Source: Cocos nucifera (Eukaryota > Streptophyta > Magnoliopsida > Arecales > Arecaceae). From it: DNA of 64,000 bases. The position numbers and the translations under genes are program-made. Below the pieces are notes generated by a model. The model had not been told where the DNA came from. It did no database searches and saw only the letters and a list, made by a program, of their open reading frames with translations. The stretch's first letter is position 1; the number at the start of each line of letters is the position of its first letter. The stretch spans positions 310,001-374,000 of the forward strand of contig QRFJ01000779.1 of NCBI GenBank assembly GCA_006176705.1, written 5' to 3'. This document shows positions 1 through 10,223 of this stretch, piece by piece.

Positions 1-111
1 ATAGAAAGAGTTTCTATTTAGATTTTCACATTGGACTCGAATCGAATGATTACATCATATGATAGAGACTAGGGTTTGACGAGTTTACCTTAACCCTAAT
101 CTGATCGGGGC

Positions 112-363
112 TCAAGATAGAAGAATTGAATCACACAGGATAGCTGCACCAAGAGGTTCACATTCAGCTCTGATGGGTTGCCACCATATACTGCTAGGTG
201 TCACTGGTGGATTTTGGGAGCAATTAGAATGATTTAGATGATCGATCATTCTAGCTGTTCGAATCAGAAGAGTTCTGATCCATCGAAAGGAGTTTCGATG
301 ATGTCCATGATAGAGATCATGACATATCCCATTACCATACAGAACTGAACCTAACTGGGTCAC
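112..363 (-). other. Antisense open frame inside copia A LTR
   Basis: An 83-codon frame antisense to the LTR. The same frame is open in LTR copies at 29369-29635, 37623-37883 and 42640-42987 (up to 115 codons) and contains the shared stretch SIWWQPIRAECEPLGAA. It has no recognisable domain. It may simply reflect high nucleotide identity between recent LTR copies, so no coding claim is made. Confidence 0.2.
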
Positions 364-637
364 ACAAACAAGGGTTTGAATCTGGTGATCATCAATTGAA
401 CTGATCTAGTTCAATTGATCTGAATGAGATTCAATTAGGTTCAAGGAAATCGTGCTAGCACTCGATTGAACCTAACGTTCTTCTTTTGCTATCATAAATA
501 AGTTGTCCTATCTGAGCCAAAGGAGTTTGTGCTCAAACAGAGGCCTTCATATGGTCTGACTGGAGGTTGTCCAAGTCAGAAAAGGTTGTCTTATTTGTAA
601 GACACTACCTGCCATTTTTGGTCACCTACCATTTCTT

Positions 638-712
638 GTTCTTTGACTTTGGTCAAAAGTCTACCTTTGACTGGTCAAATATTGACCATTGACACTTTGA
701 CTTTTGACCACA
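638..712 (+). promoter_or_regulatory. W-box (TTGAC) cluster in copia A U3
   Basis: Eight TTGAC/GTCAA cores lie within about 75 bp (six direct, two inverted), several in the stronger TTGACC/TTGACT form. TTGAC is the core of the W-box bound by WRKY factors, and such sites in retrotransposon U3 regions are known from stress-responsive copia elements. The cluster recurs in the other LTR copies near 29034-29105, 35505-35575, 38080-38140, 43187-43248 and, more weakly, 46490-46535. Binding is inferred. Confidence 0.6.
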
Positions 713-1015
713 TATCATGCACCTATTGGAGAGCTGGTGGGGGTCTGTCCCCCTGCTAGAACCTAGCAAGGAGAAGGGCGCACGCCACCCTAGGCGTGTG
801 TCGAAGTTGGAGGCGCCTAGGAGTCCTTGTTGGACAAGGACTCCATCTCCTTTTTGGATTCCAATTAGAGTTCTTCTAAGAACGAACTTTGACTGGTCTT
901 AGGCACCCTCTAAGTAGGAATCCAGGGGTCTCTATTCCCACCAATCAGATTTAGATCTAATTTCACAAAGGGTTGTGATTGGTTGGGAGGAAGAGGAGTT
1001 GGATCACGCTTAGTC

Positions 1016-1023
1016 TATAAAAA
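1016..1023 (+). promoter_or_regulatory. LTR TATA box
   Basis: A CTATAAAAAGG motif lies about 575 bp before the LTR end. The matching position holds CTATAAATAAG in the copies at 38460, 43560 and (reverse strand) 28710. It probably marks the end of U3 and the start of R. Confidence 0.6.
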
Positions 1024-1591
1024 GGACCCTGCGCCCAGCTCAGTTAAGAGATTCAATTGAGAATTGAAAACCCCATGCCCAAGGCTGCCTCTCCCCTCCT
1101 CCTCCATGCCAAAGCTTCTTCTCCTTCTCCTCTCCACGTCCAAAAGAGTTTTGGACCTTGGTTGGTGCGATCCAGATCAAAGAAAGGTGATCAAAAGTAA
1201 GAAGGCTGCACTGCTGCAAAAGGATGACTGCTGATCTTCAAAAGGAGTTTTGAAGATCCTCCAGATCTAATTTTTGGAGGTGTGATAGAGAAGAAGAGGA
1301 TCTCCAAATCCAGCCCGAGTGGATACCGGTAGAGGCCAGGCGCTTGCGTGGCTAGATCTAGAACCTTTCGCTGCAAATAGGATCATCAACATGATAATAG
1401 GATTACCCAAATTCAGGTAAATTAAATTTGATTTAATTTATCCTTATTTTATTTTGTTTATTAAAATAATAAGAATCAGATCTGAAATACATCAAGATCT
1501 GATTGGGATCAAGAGAAAAAATTTTGAAATATATCTCTTGATCTGATCAGATCTGAATGAACCTGGTCCGAAAAATCAGGATTTTCCTTCA

Positions 1592-2598
1592 GCGATCTCT
1601 ATCATCGATATCATCTTAACACCTTTCGATGGATCAAAATTTTTTTGATTCAGACAACTAGCATGATCGATCATCCAAATCATTCTAATTTCTCTCAAAA
1701 TCGACCAGTGACACCTAGCAGCATATGGTGGCAACCCATCAGAACTGAAAATGAACCTCTTGGTGTAGTTACCTTTGTGATTAAATTCCTCTATCTTGAG
1801 CCCCGATAGGATTAGGGTTAAGGTGATCTCATCAAACCCTAATTTCCATCAAACGAATTAATCATTCGATTCAAGTCTAATGTGAAAACTCTAATAAAAA
1901 CTCTTTCTATTACTTCACTTTGCCATGGCCATGGGCTTATGGACTTGATTCTCATGATCATCATAGGGCTGCTCCTCATCTACCAAGGTAGATAGATCCC
2001 CTATCGGTGCAATCCAATTCCTACAATGAACATGCTATAGCCAACATACACCTTAGGATTTCGAGTGGCTAGGAGACCGAGTTATGGTGTAGTCAAACTA
2101 TAACAGCCTCAAGATGAACTGCCGATGTACCTCAGATCAAAGAATCAGATATACCACTATAGCTTCGAGCCAGTCATCGACGAGAAGATAGACTTCCTCA
2201 TGACTGCTCGAGGTGGTTACGCTTAATACCCTCGTTCTCTAACGAGTACCTATACTCTTGCTCCATTGTCTCTACACCATAGACTCAAGACTCATTTATC
2301 CTAAAGAAGTGATCGTACATCAATTTTTTAGATCAATCAACATCCTCATGATGATCCTATGGTCGAGAGCATTTTTTATGAGTTAATATTGAAAATTCAT
2401 GTCTTAAATTTTCAACTCTTGAAAATATGAACCATCATTACCATTAACTCAAGAGATGTATCATAGAGATACTTTCAAATACACATTATGATAGAAAATA
2501 ACTTATTTTATTATTTATAATCAAAATTATAATTTTGCCCTTAGATGTGTATTACAAGTCTCAGCAAATTTTGGATTTTTGGGCACATATATCTAACA
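1592..2598 (-). repeat. Copia A LTR, truncated (3' LTR of A1)
   Basis: This is the first ~1.0 kb of the family A LTR in reverse orientation, ending at the terminus TAACA (2594-2598), the reverse of TGTTAGATAT. Its remaining part was displaced by insertion of the + strand LTR ending at 1591. It includes the conserved long hairpin (about 2375-2455). Confidence 0.85.
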
Positions 2599-2613
2599 AA
2601 CTCTCACTTGACC
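2599..2613 (-). other. Polypurine tract of A1
   Basis: Directly next to the LTR start, the - strand reads CAAGTGAGAGTT. This corresponds to CAAGTGGGAGAT beside the LTR at 41860. It is the usual primer for plus-strand DNA synthesis. Confidence 0.6.
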
Positions 2614-4310
2614 GAAAGCCAATTGGCTACAAATCTGAGTTCCATCTTCTCAAAGTGGGTTTCAATCTTCTGCTGGCCCAACGGCTTTGTGAGTGGATCC
2701 ATCACATTGTATGCGGAGTCAACTCTCTTGATCTCGACATAACCTTTCTCGAGGTAATCATGAATGAGATGGTATCACCGCTCGATGTGCTTGGATTTTT
2801 GGTGAGATCTCAGCTCCTTAGCAAGGGCTATGGTGCCATTATTGTTGCAGTATAGAGGAATGGCATTTGATGGCATCACTTCAATCTTTATGATGAATTT
2901 CTTGTACCAAAATGCCTTCTTCGTAGCTTCTGATGCAGCGATATATTCTGCTTCTATGGTAGAATCTGCTATCACTATCTGCTTGGAACTCTTCCAACTG
3001 ACAGCACCACCATTACACACAAATAGATTTTCAGATGTCGACTTTCGATCATCTATATCAGACATAAAATTTGAGTCTGTATACCCATGGACATGAAGTT
3101 CTCCATTACCAAAAATCAATAACATATCCGTAGTTCTTCTCAAGTACTTAAGGATACATTTCACAAAAGTTTAGTATTCTTTACCTGGATTCGACTGATA
3201 TTTGTTCGTGACACTCACAGCATGAGCTATATTAGGTCGTGTACATAACATGGCATACATGAGGCTTCCTATTGTTGAAGCATAAGGGATCTTACTCATA
3301 TGTTTAATCTCCTCAAGTGTGTTGGGATACATTTTTGTGGAGAGATGAATGCCATGTCTTAAGGATACCAATCCCCTCTTTAACACTTCCTCTATGTACA
3401 TCTTCTATGAAAGACCTAGCATCCTATTCGGTCTATCTCTGTAGATCTTAACTCTTAGAATGAAGAATTTTTCTCCTAGGTCTTTCATGGAGAATTCTTT
3501 AGATAACCATATTTTAACTATAATTAACATGGGAATATCATTCCCAATAAGGAGCATATCATCCACGTACAGTACGAGGAAGATAATAGCGCTCCCACTA
3601 ATTTTTTTGAAAATACATGGTTTCTCTTCATTCTTGATGAAACCAAATAATTTGATCACATCATTAAAATGAGTATTCCAGCTTCGAGATGCTTGCTTAA
3701 GTCTATATATTGACCTTTGCAGCTTGCATACTTTGTGATCAACATCACTGGATGTGAAATCTAGTGGTTGTTCCATATAGATATCTTCCTCAAGGTATTC
3801 ATTTAAGAACACCATTTTCACATTCATTTGCCATATTTCATAATCGAAAAAGGCTACAATAGCAAGCAATGTGTGGATGGATTTTAGCATAGCTTCTAGC
3901 GAAAAGATATTCTGATAGTTAATTCCTTCGTGCTGACTATACCCTTTTACCACTAAACTAGCTTTGAATGTTTCCATATTCCTATCTGTACCAATCTTTC
4001 TCTTGTAGATCCATTTACACCCAATAGATACTATATCTTCTGGTGGATCTACTAAGGTCCAGACTTGATTTGAGTGCATCGAGTCAATTTCTGAATTCAT
4101 TGTCTCTAACCATTTCTTATAGTCGATATTTGATATTGCTTCATCATAGGTTTTGGGATCATCACCATGAACCCCATTACCTACGAGGAATATTTTCTCT
4201 ACTTTCTCTGAAATAGGACCTAAGTACCTCTCAGGGGGATAGAAAATCCTTTTCGATTTATGAGGTGGAGGAGGTAGTGATTGTATTGGCTCAACCTGAT
4301 TTGGTTCCAT
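2608..4310 (-). pseudogene. Copia reverse transcriptase plus RNase H (A1)
   Basis: The pol 3' part starts at the MEPNQVEPIQ linker. It runs through the RT core (CKWIYKRKIG, then WQMNVKMVFLN, then the catalytic LYVDDM box coded at about 3555-3572), and then RNase H (GYTDSNFMSDIDDRKST, ADSTIEAEYIAASEA, AKELRSHQKSKHIER). One frame reads through almost the whole region, broken only by single stop codons near 3402 (CAG to TAG), 3168 (in place of the Trp of HWTS) and 2772 (CGA to TGA). It ends near the PPT. These are the normal RT-RNase H of a Ty1/copia polyprotein acting in the cytoplasmic virus-like particle. The YVDD box is intact but the product would be truncated. Confidence 0.88.
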
Positions 4311-5280
4311 GGGGTCCTTAGCTTATTGCTCTTGTGAGACTTTCTCCTCAAGCATGATCTACTTTTCAATGTCGTTATCTTGAATAAACTATTTTTCAAG
4401 AAAGATGGCATGCTGACTCTCAATCACATTATGGTCTTCTGGAATGTAGAAATAATATACCTAATGACTCTTTAGGATATCCTATGAATCGAGCTCTAAA
4501 GGACCTATAGTCTAACTTGTCCGCTTGTTATCTTTTGACATGAGCCGAATAACCCTAAATTCTAAGATGACTCAGACTTAGTTTCTTACCATGCCATATT
4601 TCATACGGTATGGTATGAATGATTTTAGAGGGAATCCTATTCAGTAAATATATAGCAGTTAATAGACTATGTCCTCAAAAAAAATCTTGAAGGTCTGTGA
4701 AGCTCATCATGGATCGGATCATATCCAATAAGGTCCGATTCCTCCATTCTGCAATCCTGTTGAGTTGAGGTGTTCCAGGTGGAGTCCATTGTGAGACTAT
4801 GCCATTTTGCTTGAGATAGTCCAGAAATTTTCGACTAAGATATTCACCTCCTCGATCTGATTGAAGAACCTTAATGGGTTTTTCAGTTTGCCTTTCAACT
4901 TCATGTCTGAATTTCTTGAACTTTTCAAAGGCTTCAGACTCGTGTCTCATAAGTTACACATATCCATACCGAGATAAATCATCGATAAAGATTATGAAGT
5001 AGTCAAAGTTGCCTCTAGTTGGCACATCAAATGGGCCGCATGCATCAGTATGTTCTAGGACAAGTAGTTCTGTGGACCTTTCCCCATATCCTACAAAAGG
5101 GAGCTTAGTCATTTTGCCATGAAGATATGATTCATAAATTGGAGATGACTCGAAAATCAATAGACTCAATAGCTCGATTTTTTCCAATTTGTTAACCCTA
5201 TCTTCTGCTATATGACCTAGCCTTAGATGCCATAGATACCTATCATTTGGACTATCTCTGGGTCATTTTACGGCTTTCAC
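4311..5280 (-). pseudogene. Copia integrase with pre-integrase zinc region (A1)
   Basis: In - strand order, a GAG-pre-integrase region (from about 5260) leads into the integrase core with HTDACGPFDVPTRGNFDYF, the DLSRYGYV block, SDRGGEYLSRKFLDYL and WTPPGTPQLNRIAEWRNRT, followed by the C-terminal region down to the RT linker. The Asp and Glu of the core are visible (SDRGGEY; NRIAEWRN). Reading frames 4954-5187 and 4675-4950 are separated by a stop and further broken downstream. In an intact element this enzyme would join the cDNA to host DNA. Confidence 0.8.
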
Positions 5281-5720
5281 ATTTTACTCAATATTAAAAA
5301 TAGATACATCAATATGTAACTGGTAGAGATCGTTAATGAAGAAACCACTTATAATTTTATTTCTTTCATAAAGAATATTATAATAGTCCTTAAGAAAATT
5401 AATTACATGGCCTGTTTGTGCTAAACATGAAATAGAAATCAAATTCCTACTTGCGGCAGGCACATAATAACAATCCCTAAGTACTAAATCTAAGCTAGAT
5501 GGTAGTTGAAGAGGATAGGTTTCCACAGCCACAGCAGCAACCTTTGCTCCATTTTCGACACGTAGGATCATCTCACGATCCCTCAGCCTCCTGCTATTCT
5601 TAAGATCCTGCATGGAAGTGCACAAATGAGCACTAGAACTAGAGTCAAGCACCCAACTGGATGCAAAAAAAATTGTAAGGTTAGATTCAATAACGAGCAT
5701 ACCTCTAGAAGGACCTGTCT
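5281..5720 (-). pseudogene. Copia aspartic protease (A1), active site altered
   Basis: The open frame 5284-5700 contains SSWVLDSSSSAHLCTSMQDL followed by a block rich in R and E, then CYYVPAASRNLISISCLAQTG and a C-terminal piece leading to the pre-integrase. In the family the motif is D-S-G-S-S; here the Gly codon after Asp-Ser is AGT (Ser), next to the Asp codon at 5644-5646. Loss of this Gly normally destroys aspartic protease activity. Element C lacks this domain altogether and element E has Asn in place of Asp. Confidence 0.75.
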
Positions 5721-6536
5721 CCTTCTTATTCTTTAGGGTGGTCAGATATATGGGCAGTTTTTCTTCTAGTGGCCATCAGTATTACAATGAAAATACTTTT
5801 TTTTATCAGCAGCTTTCTTCTTCAGCTCTGCCTTCCTTTTCTTTCCACCTTCCACCTTCTACCTTTTCACAGACTTCTTCTTTTCAAAAAACTTTCTCTT
5901 AGAAGAAGTCTATTCCATAGCAAGTACTAAGCCTTTAGAACCTTTCATAGAAAGCTCAGCAGTAACCAGCATATTCATAAGCTCGACCAGAGTATTCTAA
6001 AGTTTATGCATATGGTAGTTCATGATGAACTGCCCATATGCATCAGTCAGGGATTGAAGAATTATATCATTTTGTAGATCCTGGTCTAACTTCACTTCGA
6101 GCTTTTGAAGCTCTTCCAAGTCCTTGATCATCATTAGACAATGATCTTGGATTGACTGTCCATCATGCATTTTAGCCTTAAACAATCGTTTAGTGATATG
6201 ATATTTGGCTGCACGACTTTATTCACCAAACAACTCTTGCAGGTGAACCAACATTTGATGGACTATCTTGATATCTTCATGTTGGGACTGAAGCTCATCA
6301 GACATCGAGCCCAATATATAGTATCTGATCTTGTTATCTTCATCCATCCATTTGTCAAGAGACGCTCTATATTCAGCGGACGGACAGGCTGGTAAAGTGG
6401 GAAGATCCTAATCCAATACATGAGTTAACTTCTCAGAATCCAAAATAATTTTGAAGTTTCGGAGCCAATCCTTGTAATTAGGTTGGGTCAGTCTATGGCT
6501 GTTCAGGATATGAGCTAGTGGGTTGGATGCGGACAT
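5721..6536 (-). pseudogene. Copia gag (A1)
   Basis: Gag starts at ATG 6536-6534 (MSASNPLAH...) and runs through the capsid-like region, including FKAKMHDGQSIQDHCLMMIK and LQSLTDAYGQFIMNYHMHKL, then a lysine-rich stretch and a CCHC zinc knuckle ending about 5735 (HCNTDGH then C). A stop after MHKL near 5996 and others break it, and the Trp of the knuckle is lost. The start is chosen by alignment with elements C (33893) and E (62949), each of which has this ATG a few bases after the predicted splice acceptor. Confidence 0.78.
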
Positions 6537-6547
6537 TTTTCTTTTTC

Positions 6548-7336
6548 CTGTAGAGAGTCAAAGTTTCTAGTTAGATTTTATAATTAAGACTTGACCAATT
6601 TATTTAGGAGTTTGATTTTTAAACAAATTAGCTTCCACTATTTTCTTCGGATCCCTATACTATCTTTGTAGAGATGCAAAAATCTTCATGATTAATGATT
6701 TCTAGTGGGTGGTGTAGTCCCACCAACTGACTCATCACCTCACTAAACAGTTATTGGTGATGGGATAGCCAATGAGTGAACAACTCTTGTCCAATAATTC
6801 TCTATTCATGGTGCACCCAAGCTTGGTCTCTAATTTATGAATCTCACCGTGCTCGGAATATTGATCCACTTCTTAGTTAGGTCAGATCCACCATTTGCAT
6901 AGATTGAATTCCTAATTGGGTCTCTCACCGTATCCAAAATATTGAGCCCAATCCATCCTCCAGCCCATAGCATCCAATGGCTAATAGATTGGTTGCATCT
7001 TTTCGGTGCAACTGAACCACTGTGACTAGCTGAGAACAATCAACTCTGGGAAGGGTCCGCACATCTACAATGATGGAAGACTATAGACTTAATCTTCTCT
7101 TAGGGAGATTTGATTTAGGTCTCTTTAAACTTGACTTGACACAGCCATAACCATTATGACTAACCTAGTAGCATGAGTTAGCTCGGATTATTAGTCACCT
7201 TAGATTAGGACTGAGCTGACAAATATGGCTAGGTAAGTGAGACTGGTGGAAGGGATATGCCATTAACTCGACAAGAATGCAATCGAGTTGAGTAGCTCCC
7301 AATTAAAAATCAATCGATCGTATCTACCAAACTTAC
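6548..7336 (-). other. Predicted leader intron of copia A (A1)
   Basis: On the - strand, AAG/GTAAGTTT at 7336 is a near-perfect plant 5' splice site. The sequence CTCTCTACAG/G at 6548, just before the gag ATG, is a good 3' splice site, with a CTAAC branch-point-like motif about 27 nt upstream. The predicted intron is 789 nt. The same signals give 791 nt in element C and 790 nt in element E. Splicing would remove the leader ORF and place gag near the 5' end. There is no transcript evidence here. Confidence 0.5.
6830..7039 (-). other. Leader open frame (possible uORF) of A1
   Basis: A 69-codon frame with ILDTVRDPIRNSIYANGGSD near its middle. The same frame with the same terminal FxN-stop is open in element C (34179-34415) and element E (62423-62656). 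It lies inside the predicted leader intron. No domain is recognised, and conservation of the DNA alone could explain it. Confidence 0.25.
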
Positions 7337-8122
7337 CTTAGACACCAAATTATTGAGCCAGAACCAATCGGGTTAGCCTATAATCTAGACTCTAACCATT
7401 GAGCCTAATTAGATCTTAACTTGATTGATCACTCATGTGACTCGACCTTGACCTAGACTTAATCCTATTAGGCTAGTCAATTTAAGCACTCTTGATCCCA
7501 TCTAACCGACTATTGATTCGATTTGATCAACCGCTAGACCTAATTGAGCTACCCAAGCCTGAACCCAATTTTATGAATGTCTTAGATCTGAAAATTTTTA
7601 ATTTTAGACCTAATATATTTCATAACCTTAATTCTTAATTAAGTTTAGGGTTCATAAACAAAATATGTAAATAAAATCCTAGGGTTTCAGGATCTAGGAT
7701 TTTGTAGAAAATAAATTTTTGATTTTTGATTAAGGACAAACACACAGCACCCCAACACATCATAAGAACACCCCATCGAATGGAAGGAGAGGGCCTTTAA
7801 ACTCTTCTTTGTTCTTATGATCGGACGGCCAAGGGGAATGCCTTAATCAGAAACATAATGAATCTACAAAACTAGTTAGATCTACATCATATATTACATA
7901 TAAAAATTGATCTAACTTAAAAACATGTTTTGCATACATCTCATTTATCATATCATGCATGTTTCTAGATCTAAATTATCTCATAAACATCTAAAAAATA
8001 AAATTTAAATTTGATCATATCAAATTAAATTTATTCAAGACAACTTTGTAGATCTATTCTACAACTAGTCTAAACATGCATCAATCATATCTCATATCTC
8101 ATAGGCCTGAAACCTAGTGACG
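7337..8122 (-). other. Copia A leader, exon 1 side (A1)
   Basis: Non-coding leader upstream of the predicted intron, matching the leaders at 36431-37236 and 39079-39910. It includes the conserved block near 7740-7850 found also at 37020-37120 and 39640-39780. The PBS end is missing: at about 8123 the sequence jumps to the middle of an LTR, which marks a deletion of the PBS and about 1.9 kb of LTR. Confidence 0.7.
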
Positions 8123-8437
8123 TAGAATCAAGACTCATTTACCCTAAAGAAGCGATCGTGCACCAACCTTCCGAATCAGTCACCATCCTTATGATGATCC
8201 TACGATCGAGAGCATTTTATGAGTTAATATTGAAAATTCATGTCTTAAATTTTCAACTCTTGAAAATATGAACCATCATTACTATTAACTCAAGGGATGT
8301 ATCACAGACACTTTCAAATATATATTACGATAGAAAATAATCTATTTTATTATTTATAGTTAAAATTATAATTTTGCCATTAGATGTGTATTACAAGTGT
8401 TAGCCAATTCTGACTTCTAGGGCATAGATATCTAACA
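8123..8437 (-). repeat. Copia A LTR fragment (5' LTR of A1)
   Basis: 315 bp of the start of the family A LTR in reverse orientation, ending in the terminus TAACA at 8437. It includes the conserved hairpin near 8215-8295. The rest of this LTR is deleted. Confidence 0.8.
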
Positions 8438-8895
8438 TTGACCTCTCTGAAGGCTTCTGGCCCTGTATGTGGATGGTTCATCCAATGCTTCTGGTGTAGG
8501 CATAGGTTTGATCTTGGTTAACTCGAAGAAAATCATCATCAAATATGCACTGTGTTTTAAGTTTTCCACGATAAACAATAAGGCAGAATATGAAGCTCTA
8601 ATTGCAGGGTTGAAGATAGCTAAAAGCTGGAAGCAAATTGGCTTCAAGATTATAATGATTCCGAATTGATGGTGGGACAAGTTGTGGTAATTATGAAGCT
8701 CGAGGGGAAGGTATGATGAAGTATCCGAAAAAGGTGAGGAGTCTGACCCTGAACTTTAAGTTTCAATAGATCCTGAGAGCAGAAAATGCCTGGACCAACC
8801 TTCTCTCGAAGTTGGCAACCTTAGCTCCAAATGAACTATATAAAGAAGTTTTCTTCAAAGTTCTAAAATGTCCGAGTTTGGAGGAACCCCAGGCT
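8438..8895 (+). pseudogene. Second (archaeal-type) RNase H of gypsy G1, 3' part
   Basis: The reading begins with the equivalent of LYVDGSSNASGVG and continues with GLILVNSKKIIIKYALCF and EYEALIAGLKIAK, then the region leading to the integrase. This RNase H after the RT-linked RNase H is the mark of the plant Tat lineage. Frameshifts occur after about 8669 and a stop near 8768. The upstream half lies on the other side of the copia A1 insertion, outside the window. Confidence 0.75.
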
Positions 8896-10140
8896 ATAAT
8901 GCAGGTCTACCATGAGCCCAGCTAGGTCGACCCACTTGTCGCTTATCTCAAAAATGGTATCTTTCCTCAAGATCAAAAGGAAGCTCAGAAACTTAAAAAA
9001 TAGGCCTCCTAATATGTTCTATATGAGAATAAATTGTATAAAAGGTCAAACTTTTTGCCACTCTTCAGATGTCTTCGACCTTCCGAGGCTAATTTTGCAC
9101 TATAGGAGGTACATGAGGGGATATGTGAAAACCAGTTTGGAGCTTTGTCTCACAAACTACTATGGAAGGACTACTATTGGCCGACTATATACATCAAGAT
9201 TCTATGGAGTATGTAAGGAAATATGGCCGATGTCAAAGAAATGCAAATATCCAAAGACAATCAGCCTCCAAGCCTACATCCCTGAGCGTCCTATGGCCAT
9301 TTGCTCACTAGGGGATGGACATACTCAGATCCTTTTCCATGGCACCCGGACAGTGGAAGTTTCTCCTAGTTGTAATAGACTACTTCACCAAATGGATCGA
9401 GACCGAACCTCTGACCAAAATTGCTAAAACTAAAGTATAGGACTTCATTTGGAAGTCGATTTTTTGCAGATTTGGCCTACCTCAAACTCTTATAATGGAT
9501 AATAGGTGCCAGTTTGCGGGGATGAAATTTATCGAATTTTGCGAAGAGCTAAACATCTTCCATAACTTTACATCGATGGCTCACCCATGGGCAAATGGAG
9601 GGGCCGAGGTGACTAATAGGATTTTGTTGCAAGGCATAAAGGCGAGGTTGGAAAGGATGAAAGAAACTTGGGTGGATAAACTCTACCATGTACTTTGGGC
9701 ATACCGAGCTATCCAAAGATTGCCAACTGGGGAGACTCCATTTGCTCTGGCTTTTAGAATAGAAGCAGTCATTTCGATACAGCTCAAACTTATATCAACA
9801 CAAGTTGTGGCACTTAAAGAATAGAGAAACTTACAGGATCTTAGAGCCAACCTCGACTTGTTAGAAGAAAAATAAGAAAAGGCTCAAGTTCGGATGGTGG
9901 TCTACAAGCAAAAGATAGCCTGTTACTATAATTCCAGTGTTAGAAGAAAAGCATTCAAAGTAGGAGACCTAGTACTTCGACGAGCAGCCATCTCATAATC
10001 TCAAAATCAAGGAAAGTCCATCCTGAATTGAAAAGGATCTCATAAAATCAAGGAGGTCATCTGATCTGAAATTTATTATCTGAAGGTGCTTGGAGGAGCT
10101 GATCTCTCATGTCCATGAAACTTGAAAAACATATGAATGT
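8896..10140 (+). pseudogene. Gypsy integrase (G1)
   Basis: The zinc-binding region (about 9060-9245) is frameshifted. The core follows, with VVIDYFTKWIETEPL near 9375 and then the frame 9495-9824. In that frame the Asp of MDNRCQF and the Glu of NGGAEVTNRILLQGIK are separated by exactly 35 residues, the D35E spacing of retroviral-type integrases. The C-terminal part (KARLERMKETWVDKLYHVLW, then ETPFALAF) ends in a stop near 9823, after which the GDLVLRRA-type tail can be followed to about 10135. Other stops break the frame near 9424 and 9439. Confidence 0.8.
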
Positions 10141-10218
10141 ACTATCAACAACTTTATTTAAATAAAATTTTCTTACCATAATACCTTCTTCCTTGGTGCA
10201 AAGTTATGATGACAAGAA

Positions 10219-10223
10219 GTTAC
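10219..10223. repeat. Target site duplication GTTAC, left copy (copia B)
   Basis: GTTAC immediately precedes the copia B LTR start at 10224 and the same five bases follow the copia B LTR end at 27091. Both lie in gypsy G1 sequence that is continuous when the intervening 16.9 kb is removed. Five bases is the usual copia duplication length. Confidence 0.8.

Larger units (their letters stand above)
1..1591 (+). repeat. Copia family A LTR, 3' part (3' LTR of an element left of the window)
   Basis: This stretch matches the complete family A LTR at 41860-44147 and ends with the family terminus CCTTCA at 1591. The first part of the LTR lies left of the window. It carries U3 with a W-box cluster, a TATA box near 1016, and the R-U5 end. 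At 1592 the sequence switches to the middle of a second family A LTR in the opposite orientation, so this element inserted into an older LTR. The five bases after the terminus, GCGAT, are the expected right-hand target duplication; its partner is outside the window. Confidence 0.9.
1592..8437 (-). mobile_element. Copia family A element A1, degenerate
   Basis: A - strand Ty1/copia element in the order (5' to 3' on the - strand) LTR piece, leader, gag, protease, integrase, RT, RNase H, LTR. All protein domains are recognisable, so this is the most complete copia coding region in the window, but it has many stops and frameshifts. The 3' LTR (1592-2598) is cut by a younger + strand LTR. The 5' LTR survives only as 8123-8437, because a deletion removed the PBS, part of the leader and most of that LTR. 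The outer LTR terminus at 8437 abuts gypsy G1, so the element inserted in that gypsy; TTGAC at 8438 is the candidate target duplication. Confidence 0.88.
8438..10223 (+). mobile_element. Tat-like gypsy element G1, left part
   Basis: A 3' piece of a Ty3/gypsy element, starting abruptly inside the second RNase H where copia A1 inserted, continuing through integrase to the start of the 3' untranslated region. It stops at 10223, where copia B is inserted. The same untranslated region resumes at 27092, as shown by alignment with the uninterrupted element G3 at 52320-52380 and by the GTTAC duplication. Confidence 0.85.
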
